In this document: in pieces, positions 3,839 to 10,098 of the stretch
Layout: every line of letters begins with the position of its first letter
Numbering within the stretch: position 1 is the stretch's first letter
Assembly (NCBI GenBank): GCA_037968895.1
Contig: JBBKWJ010000133.1
Coordinates: forward strand, 1-10,098
Reading direction: 5' to 3'
DNA length: 10,098 bases
Source: JBBKWJ01 sp037968895
GTDB taxonomy: Bacteria > Actinomycetota > Acidimicrobiia > Acidimicrobiales > SZUA-35
Notes under the pieces: model-generated
What the model saw: the letters and a program-made list of their open reading frames with translations, nothing else
The model's database searches: none
Told to the model about the DNA's origin: nothing
Position numbers and translations under genes: made by a program

Positions 3839-6800
3839 ATGGGGGTACACATGGAGAAAGGTACTGGCGCAGAAGGAAGTGGCAACTGGGGCATGGCCGT
3901 TCGCAAGGCGGGCCGTCGGACCAGCCAAGAAGATGGCTACTCGGTGCCACTCCGACCAAAGCAGTACGATTCTCAAATGACTCGGGATGGGCGAGGCGGC
4001 AGCAGCCCTGCCACCGTCCGTGTGTTCGGCGGAATGGGTCTCGCCGTCGCCGACGGCCCGCTCAGCATTGGTGGGCCCCGACAACGTAGGTTGTTGGCAT
4101 TGCTTGCACTGCGCAATGGCTCGGCTGCAACCGTCGATTGGCTCGCCGAGTACCTGTGGGACGATGCCGATCGACCTAAAGCCACCGCGCCGGCGATCCG
4201 CACGTATGTGTCTCGGCTCCGTCAAGCGCTGCCGGAGGAAGTGCAGGATTGGTTGCGGACCGAATCATCTGGCTATCTGCTCAACGCCCCATCGACTGCG
4301 CTCGAACACTTGCAGTTCTCGGAGTTGCGCACGCAAGCAGCGGCTGCTCGCAGCGGCGATGACCCGCTGTCGGCGATGCGGCTACTCGATGAGGCGCTGG
4401 AATTGTGGCGAGGTGACCCGTTCCAGGAGCTCGAAGACTCCGACGTAGCGCGCCCCACGGTTGAACAGCTTCACCTCGATCGGTTGGAGATGTTTGAGGA
4501 ACGTTGGGAGTCGGCGTTGGCGCTTGGGCGTCACACGCAGATTACGGGCGAGTTGGCCATTTTCGCGGGAGAACATCGGTTACGTGATCGAGCGACCCGT
4601 CAATACGCATTGGCGCTTCACCGCAGTGGCCGCAGTCCCGAGGGGCTACGAGTCATTGCTGCCCATCGCGAGTTCCTCCTGAACGAGGCGGGTCTCGATC
4701 CATCGTCGGAGATGCTGAAGCTCGAAGGGGCAATGCTTGCCGGCGATGCCTCGCTGGAGGTCGAGAAAACTGGCCGCCCATTGCGCGGCTACCGGCTGCT
4801 CGATGAGATCGGGAATGGCGCTTTCTCGGTCGTGTGGCGCGGCCTGCAACCATCGGTTGGTCGCGAGGTTGCCATCAAGCAGATTCGGTCCGAGCTCGCC
4901 TCACAACCAGAGTTCATCAGGAGGTTCGAGGCCGAGGCGCACCTTGTAGCCCGGTTGGAACATCCTCACATCGTGCCGCTCATCGATTTCTGGCGCGACC
5001 CGGACTCGGCATATCTGGTTATGCGTTTACTGCGCGGCGACACACTTGAACGACGCCTCGACGACGGCGCACTCACGGTCGAAGAAACCATGGTCCTCGC
5101 CCGACAGATCGGTGGAGCGCTCTCCACGGCTCACGCTCGAGGCATCGTGCATCGTGATGTGAAGACCGCGAACATTCTCTTCGATGAGCAGGACAATGCC
5201 TTCCTCGGCGATTTTGGCATCGCCCTTGAGGCGACCAAATCGGCTGGGCCAGAAGCGGCGTTGTCTCCAGGCTCACCGGTCTACGCATCACCCGAACAGA
5301 TCCGTGGCGAACGACTGAGCCCGGAGAGCGACGTGTTCAGTTTTGGCGTCGTCATTTTCGAGTGCCTCACGGGCTCTCTGCCGTTCCCACCCGCCTCGTC
5401 GGTCGAAGAGATGATCGATAGGCAGCTCTACTCCCGATACCCAACCCTCGCCGAACTCGGGATCGATGTACCTGATTCGATCTCGTCTGCGGTGGCGACG
5501 GCCACGTCGAAGAACGCGAGTGATCGTTTCGCTTCGGTCGATGACTTCATCGCTGCGCTTATGGGCTTATCGGATGAATCAGTCACCCACGAATCGACCG
5601 ACCCTCAATCTAGTGCGGCCGTTTCTGCGGCGAGCAATGAACTCGCAAACCCCTATTTGGGGCTGCGAGCCTTCGACGACGGCGACAGTGCTCGCTTCTT
5701 CGGACGCGTGCGCCTGGTCAACGAGATCGTGGGCCGTTTGGCGTCCAAGTCGGTGTCATCGCGATGTGTGGTGGTTGTGGGCCCTTCGGGGTCCGGAAAA
5801 TCTTCGGTGGTACGAGCGGGGTTGATGCCAGCACTGCGTGGTGGCGCGGTCGAAGGATCCTCTGACTGGTTCACGACAACGATGGTTCCGGGCGCCGACC
5901 CATTCGAATCACTCGAAGCTGCTTTGCTGCGGGTCGCCGTAAACCCGCCGAGCTCACTTCTTGGACAGCTGCGCGACGGCCCTCGAGGAATTCTTCGCAG
6001 TGTGCGTCGCTGCCTCGGCACCGACACCGAACAGCTCATGGTGGTGATCGATCAGTTCGAGGAGATCTTCACTCGCTCCTCAAGGAAGACGGCCGACGAC
6101 TTCCTTGAGGCGCTGGCCATAGCAGTCGAAGATCCGACGTCACCTCTCAAGCTCGTGGCTACGCTCCGAGCCGACTATTACGACCGACCGCTCGAACACC
6201 CCACCTTCGCTCGGGTGCTCACGGCAGCTTCGGTCGATGTGACACCCCTTGCGGCCGATGAACTCGAGCAAGCAATCGTGGAACCGGCTCGTCAACTCGG
6301 GGTCACATTTGAACCGGGCCTCGTGGCCCAACTCGCCGCAGAGACTGTCGGCCAACCGTCGCCGCTCCCACTTTTGCAGTACACGTTGAGTGAACTCTTC
6401 GACCGGAGACATTTCAACGAACTCACTATCGACGCATACCACGATATCGGTGGCCTGGCTGGAGCGCTCAGCTCGCGGGCCGATGCGATTCAAGAGCGGG
6501 CCGACACCACTCAGCGGTCGGCAATTCGCCGAATTTTCGGACGAATGACGAGCTCACATGAGGGCAGTGCTGACTTGCGCCAACGCGTGCCTGTCGCCGA
6601 TCTCGGGGCCGACGACGCCACGCAGTGGGTACTCGAGCAGTTTGGTTCCGCCCGTCTGATCTCCTTCGATCGAGATGTCACATCTCGCGAGCCGACCGTC
6701 GAGGTAGCCCATGAGGCGCTCCTTCGCGAGTGGCCTCGACTTGCTCGGTGGCTTTCCGAAGACCGCGACATTCTGCGGACGGCCGACGCTATCGCTTCGG

Positions 6801-9196
6801 CCGCAACGTCCTGGGACGGAGGGGGTCGCGAACCTAGCGATCTGTACAGAGGCGGGCGACTCGAGGGGGCCATCGATCTCTCGATTGCTTCGCCAGATCG
6901 GCTGCGACCTATCGACATGGAGTTTGTCGGCTCGTCCCGCTCAGCTGCAGAGGCCGCGCGCGCCATGGAAACCCGACGGGTTAAACGCCTCCGGGCTCTG
7001 GTCACCGGCGTGGGCGCAGCACTCGTGCTTGCCCTGATCGCCGGAGGTGTCGCGTTCAATCAAGGTCAGCGAGCCGACGGTGAGGCCGAGACCGCCCGCG
7101 CTGCGGCTGCAGAAGCTTCCACGCAAGCCGAGCTCGCACTGGCAGCTGCCGAAGATGCAGAGCTCGCGACGCTGATCAGCCGATCGGCCTCCCTGTCCAA
7201 TGACGATCCCGACGTCTCCATTCTGCTTGCGCTCGAAGCTCACCGACGTTCCCCAGAGCCAGCGACTGAACGAGGGCTACTCAACGCGATTACGAATAGT
7301 CCGAGGCTGAACCTCGTCGCCTCCTTTCCGTTTCTCGACCTACCCGCCGCCTGCGGGAGGGGCGCAATCCTGTCCCCCGATGGCCTGACTCAGTACGGTG
7401 TTGTCGATCGACGGTTCGTGCGTCAAGATCTCGTGACCGGCGAAGTCACCGACCACGGAGAAGCACCGGAACGCTGTGCTGTCTGGACAGGCGACGAAGT
7501 AGCTGATCGGGTGTTCGTGTCGTCTCAGGAAGAACCGACCACCATCTGGCTCGGAACTTTCGATGATCCCATGAAAACGGAGATCGTGTTTGAGCTCCCC
7601 ACCTTCTTCCAACTCAGCTCCTTCGCGAGCGACCGGTTGGTGATGGAAATCCCCGAGGGAGAGGAGGATTCCGACGCAATCATCATCGATGCGACGACCG
7701 GGGCTCAGATCGGCAGACCCATCCCCACCAACGGCACATGGCCGGTGGCCATGAGCGGAGACGGTGCGTTCGCGGTGTTCCACTACTTCGATGAGGAGGA
7801 CCCCAACGGAAGACGCAGTATCACCGTCGCCGACGGCCGCTCGGGTGAGGAGATCTTCGAGGTCGAGATCGATGCCGCAGCCACCGGACTGACGTTGGAT
7901 GATTCCACCGGCGAACTACTCGCCATGCTCGACCAGACGAAGCTGATCACAGTCGATCTCGAAACCGGCGAAATCATCTCGAGCGTCAGAACCGGAGCGA
8001 CGGCCTCTCTCGATGCGATGAACGTTCGCGCCGATGGTTTAGTCACCGCTGTCTCGTCCGGATACATGGAGTTAGTCGACAGGCGTAGCGGACCCACCGG
8101 GACCAACATCGAAGTGAGCAAGTACACCGACGCAATAGCGTCTTCAAGAATACGACCGGACGGCTCCGTCGTCCTCAGCCGCGTTGGTAACCCGTTGGAG
8201 GTGTACGACTTCGACGCCAATGCGCGGGTCAGGCAATCCTGGGCAACCGACACGCCGGCTCTTGAGATCGTCATTAACCAAGGGCAGGCGGGCATCGTTC
8301 GGGGTCCGAACCTGCTCGAGGAGGTCATCGACCTGGCCACCGGTGATCGGACCACGTTCGACGTCGTCGATTCAACTGGTCAGCCGTTCGACCCCCTGTT
8401 CATCAGGCCCGACCCAGACGGCTTCTGGACTCTCAGCCCTACTGGCAAACTGAGTCGATGGGAGGACGGGCAGATCGTCGACCAAATTGAGGTCGATGGT
8501 GAGCCTCTGTTCGGTGACTTCCACGGCGATCTTGTCGCGGACGTGCGCGAGCGAGACGGTGAACGATGGGCCGTTCTTGTGAATCTAAAGAGCGGCGTGG
8601 CCGGGCTCAACCTCGAGATCCCAGCACAGGATGCTTCAGCGGTGCTGCCATCGGTCTCAGGCGGTCTACATGTTCTCGACTCCGACGGAACGTTTAAAAC
8701 CTATGACCCGTCCGGAGAACAGATCTCGCAGTTCAATTCAGGGGTTGCTTTGGCGAACCAATTGGCCATCGACCCGACATCGGGCAGCATTGCGGTTGCT
8801 GTTTTCCCTGCTGGGGTCTCGATAATCGATCCGGTGACCGGCTCTGTCCGCAGGCTGGCGGTCAACACCATCGTTTCGAACATCTCGTTTGTTCGCAATG
8901 GTCAGTACCTCGCCATGATAATGGCCGACGGGGCAGTATTTTTATGGGATGTAGCCCGCGACCAGCTGGTGGGGCAGTTGGCGGCCGGCTCAATCGTGCC
9001 CTCTGCTCCGCTTCTCTTCTACGACGAGTCCGACGAGTCGATCTGGGCCACAACGCCCGAAAGGCTGATCCAGCTCCCCACCAATGGGGAGAGCTGGGTT
9101 CGACAAGCCTGTGGCCTTGCCCAACGCGACCTCACCCAAGACGAATGGGACCGATATGTTCCCGGCGACGAACCGCTCACGTCGGCGTGCGGGTAG
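3839..9196 (+). CDS. SARP/BTAD-Ser/Thr kinase-nSTAND1 transmembrane regulator
   Basis: The 1785-residue product has these parts: a low-complexity N terminus (1-57); a SARP-type winged helix (about 58-150) and BTAD helices (155-300); and a Ser/Thr kinase (about 316-575) with glycine loop GNGAFSVV (325-332), Lys347 in VAIK, Glu366, HRD (438-440, Asp440), Asn445, DFG (458-460) and a SPE motif (484-486). An nSTAND1 NTPase (about 601-980) has Walker A GPSGSGKS (648-655), Walker B VVIDQFEE (735-742), Arg777 in LRADYYD and QP--LPLLQ. A helix (1053-1073) after RRVKRLR puts the N side in the cytoplasm. An Ala/Glu-rich helix (1078-1115) precedes a beta-rich, propeller-like C terminus (about 1155-1785) with one LWD (1702-1704) and Cys1758/Cys1784. 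All catalytic residues are present. AGAGGAG (3825-3831) supports the ATG at 3839. It resembles AfsK and AfsR combined. Its promoter carries a candidate self-binding site. Confidence 0.96.
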   Translation: MGVHMEKGTGAEGSGNWGMAVRKAGRRTSQEDGYSVPLRPKQYDSQMTRDGRGGSSPATVRVFGGMGLAVADGPLSIGGPRQRRLLALLALRNGSAATVDWLAEYLWDDADRPKATAPAIRTYVSRLRQALPEEVQDWLRTESSGYLLNAPSTALEHLQFSELRTQAAAARSGDDPLSAMRLLDEALELWRGDPFQELEDSDVARPTVEQLHLDRLEMFEERWESALALGRHTQITGELAIFAGEHRLRDRATRQYALALHRSGRSPEGLRVIAAHREFLLNEAGLDPSSEMLKLEGAMLAGDASLEVEKTGRPLRGYRLLDEIGNGAFSVVWRGLQPSVGREVAIKQIRSELASQPEFIRRFEAEAHLVARLEHPHIVPLIDFWRDPDSAYLVMRLLRGDTLERRLDDGALTVEETMVLARQIGGALSTAHARGIVHRDVKTANILFDEQDNAFLGDFGIALEATKSAGPEAALSPGSPVYASPEQIRGERLSPESDVFSFGVVIFECLTGSLPFPPASSVEEMIDRQLYSRYPTLAELGIDVPDSISSAVATATSKNASDRFASVDDFIAALMGLSDESVTHESTDPQSSAAVSAASNELANPYLGLRAFDDGDSARFFGRVRLVNEIVGRLASKSVSSRCVVVVGPSGSGKSSVVRAGLMPALRGGAVEGSSDWFTTTMVPGADPFESLEAALLRVAVNPPSSLLGQLRDGPRGILRSVRRCLGTDTEQLMVVIDQFEEIFTRSSRKTADDFLEALAIAVEDPTSPLKLVATLRADYYDRPLEHPTFARVLTAASVDVTPLAADELEQAIVEPARQLGVTFEPGLVAQLAAETVGQPSPLPLLQYTLSELFDRRHFNELTIDAYHDIGGLAGALSSRADAIQERADTTQRSAIRRIFGRMTSSHEGSADLRQRVPVADLGADDATQWVLEQFGSARLISFDRDVTSREPTVEVAHEALLREWPRLARWLSEDRDILRTADAIASAATSWDGGGREPSDLYRGGRLEGAIDLSIASPDRLRPIDMEFVGSSRSAAEAARAMETRRVKRLRALVTGVGAALVLALIAGGVAFNQGQRADGEAETARAAAAEASTQAELALAAAEDAELATLISRSASLSNDDPDVSILLALEAHRRSPEPATERGLLNAITNSPRLNLVASFPFLDLPAACGRGAILSPDGLTQYGVVDRRFVRQDLVTGEVTDHGEAPERCAVWTGDEVADRVFVSSQEEPTTIWLGTFDDPMKTEIVFELPTFFQLSSFASDRLVMEIPEGEEDSDAIIIDATTGAQIGRPIPTNGTWPVAMSGDGAFAVFHYFDEEDPNGRRSITVADGRSGEEIFEVEIDAAATGLTLDDSTGELLAMLDQTKLITVDLETGEIISSVRTGATASLDAMNVRADGLVTAVSSGYMELVDRRSGPTGTNIEVSKYTDAIASSRIRPDGSVVLSRVGNPLEVYDFDANARVRQSWATDTPALEIVINQGQAGIVRGPNLLEEVIDLATGDRTTFDVVDSTGQPFDPLFIRPDPDGFWTLSPTGKLSRWEDGQIVDQIEVDGEPLFGDFHGDLVADVRERDGERWAVLVNLKSGVAGLNLEIPAQDASAVLPSVSGGLHVLDSDGTFKTYDPSGEQISQFNSGVALANQLAIDPTSGSIAVAVFPAGVSIIDPVTGSVRRLAVNTIVSNISFVRNGQYLAMIMADGAVFLWDVARDQLVGQLAAGSIVPSAPLLFYDESDESIWATTPERLIQLPTNGESWVRQACGLAQRDLTQDEWDRYVPGDEPLTSACG

Positions 9197-9219
9197 GCGC
9201 ATACCACTCCGGGCGCGCC

Positions 9220-9251
9220 GATGCCACGCCTGGAGGGCCGGACGTGGCATC
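9220..9251. terminator. Hairpin between convergent genes
   Basis: GATGCCACG (9220-9228) and CGTGGCATC (9243-9251) form a perfect 9-bp stem with a 14-base GC-rich loop. It sits in the 68-bp gap between the stop of the large regulator (9196) and the stop of the convergent lipoprotein-like gene (9265), so it could end both transcripts. Neither side has a T run, so it may work as a bidirectional roadblock or an RNA 3'-end stabiliser. Confidence 0.55.
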
Positions 9252-9264
9252 CCGAACGGACGGA

Positions 9265-10098
9265 CTAGTTGTTGGGGATCCCAGTCATGAGGCGGAAGGC
9301 TTCGGCGGCTTCGGGTTCGCCGGCGTCGACCAGGCACTGAACAAACACTTCGGTAACTGCCTCGAACTCCTCTGGGTCAGTGACCGAGCTGTCTTCCTCG
9401 AAGGCTTCGAAAGCGTCGTTGCAAAGGCCAGGCCGCCGAGCGTCCAAGTCCTCCATGATGGCGATTTGTTCCTCCATGCCCTCCGGCAAGCCGAACAGGT
9501 CGGCCCCATCAGTGATCTGGTCAGGCGACGGTGCGACGATTCCTTGGTCCTCGCCGTATGCACCGAACGTGGAGGTGATTCGACCCTTCGTGTAGCCGGT
9601 CGGGGTGTCGCCGTCGATGTCCACCACTAACTTGCTCAACAGCTCGTCCATCACAGTGACCTGAAGGGTGATCTCTTCAGGGAGGTCGTCGGTTCCTCCT
9701 TCGGCCAGCAGCGCCAGTCCGGCCGGCAGATCCTTCTGTCCAATTTTCAGGATGGCCTCCAAGGTAACCGTGCCTCCGAACACCGTGGACCCGTCCTCAG
9801 ATGACGTCTTGCGGAAATCCTCGGTACTCTCAAGGAGAGCGACCACGGTGTCAGGGCGAAGCGCCTTCTTGTCGAAGCCAAAAAGCTCGGCGAACTGATC
9901 GGCCCCCTCGACTCTCGTTCTGTCTTCGCTGCTTTTGATGAAGCTGCCGGGCTCGAACGACGAGTACGTAATGCCGTCAACCTCACGAAACTCGAACCTT
10001 GTTGCCAGAGCCAAACTGTCGTCGCCCTCGGGCGGATCGAGCTGGCCCATCTCGAGATCCGACGAGTCCACCAGCAGAGACGAGTCCTCGCCGTCGTA
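9265..10098 (-). CDS. LppX/LprG-like lipoprotein-family protein, 5' end beyond the window
   Basis: The frame is open to the right edge: codons upstream of the GTG at 10071 continue without a stop to 10098, so the start and any signal peptide lie outside the window. The visible 277 residues contain an EFREVDGITYSSFEPG-type strand pair, a D--TVVALLEST segment, an FGGTVTLEAIL segment and paired strands EITLQVTVMDELLSKL. Together these resemble the half-barrel of the LppX/LprAFG lipoprotein family, which carries lipids or lipoglycans in mycobacteria. The last 70 or so residues form an acidic helical extension with two Cys (GLCND and VQCLV) that is not part of that fold as I know it. The assignment is from pattern only. 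The gene converges on the large regulator 68 bp away, so it is not in that operon, and no three-part TGTGATG site is seen in its visible part. Confidence 0.88.
   Translation of the reverse strand, partial: YDGEDSSLLVDSSDLEMGQLDPPEGDDSLALATRFEFREVDGITYSSFEPGSFIKSSEDRTRVEGADQFAELFGFDKKALRPDTVVALLESTEDFRKTSSEDGSTVFGGTVTLEAILKIGQKDLPAGLALLAEGGTDDLPEEITLQVTVMDELLSKLVVDIDGDTPTGYTKGRITSTFGAYGEDQGIVAPSPDQITDGADLFGLPEGMEEQIAIMEDLDARRPGLCNDAFEAFEEDSSVTDPEEFEAVTEVFVQCLVDAGEPEAAEAFRLMTGIPNN

Noticed and set aside
3902..3955. PP2C-phosphatase-like RTSQED start in the regulator's N terminus
   Set aside because: Only a few residues resemble the PP2C motif and no phosphatase metal-binding residues follow; the SARP domain begins soon after.
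9265..10071. Full-length 268-residue gene starting at the GTG at 10071
   Set aside because: The frame continues without a stop to 10098, the GTG has no ribosome site, and a lipoprotein-type protein should have a signal peptide. The true start is outside the window.

Overview
The window is GC-rich DNA whose gene families point to an actinobacterium. They include a SARP/BTAD regulator fused to a Ser/Thr kinase and an nSTAND1-type NTPase, a 2TM-domain protein, lipoproteins with NTF2-like and LppX/LprG-like features, and a serine-rich nonapeptide-repeat protein. An Acidimicrobiia/Ilumatobacter-like source is my guess from the fused regulator; it is not proven by the sequence.

Left third (1-2160): small envelope or unknown genes. 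A GTG-started polytopic membrane protein runs leftward off the window (1-302, minus). It is divergent from a small three-helix membrane protein (425-760, plus), which converges on a 2TM-domain protein (969-1250, minus). After a gene-poor stretch comes a 103-residue protein made mostly of eight 9-residue serine repeats (1536-1847, minus). A doubtful small ORF and an unexplained pair of 11-bp direct repeats lie at 1835-2160.

Centre (2165-9196): the interesting module. Two tandem paralogous lipoprotein genes (2165-2689 and 2999-3538, minus) were duplicated together with their promoters. They are divergent from one 1785-residue gene (3839-9196, plus). From N to C terminus that protein carries a SARP winged helix, a BTAD domain, a complete Ser/Thr kinase, an nSTAND1 P-loop NTPase, one transmembrane helix, a short helical segment and a long beta-rich, probably propeller-like, extracytoplasmic part. 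This unites in one chain the parts that Streptomyces divides between AfsK (kinase, membrane, propeller) and AfsR (SARP, STAND ATPase).

The promoters of both lipoprotein genes and of the regulator itself share one 39-bp arrangement: TGTGATG, 4 bp, TGTRATG, 14 bp, TGTGA. Heptamers repeated directly every 11 bp are the known layout of SARP operators. I therefore propose a self-contained sense-and-respond circuit. The outer beta-rich region would sense, the kinase and NTPase would relay, and the membrane-tethered SARP domain would activate its own gene and the neighbouring lipoprotein genes. All regulatory links are inferred.

Right end (9265-10098, minus): a convergent, 5'-truncated gene for a probable LppX/LprG-like lipoprotein, separated from the regulator gene by a 9-bp-stem hairpin. 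I see no RNA genes, CRISPR arrays or insertion sequences.
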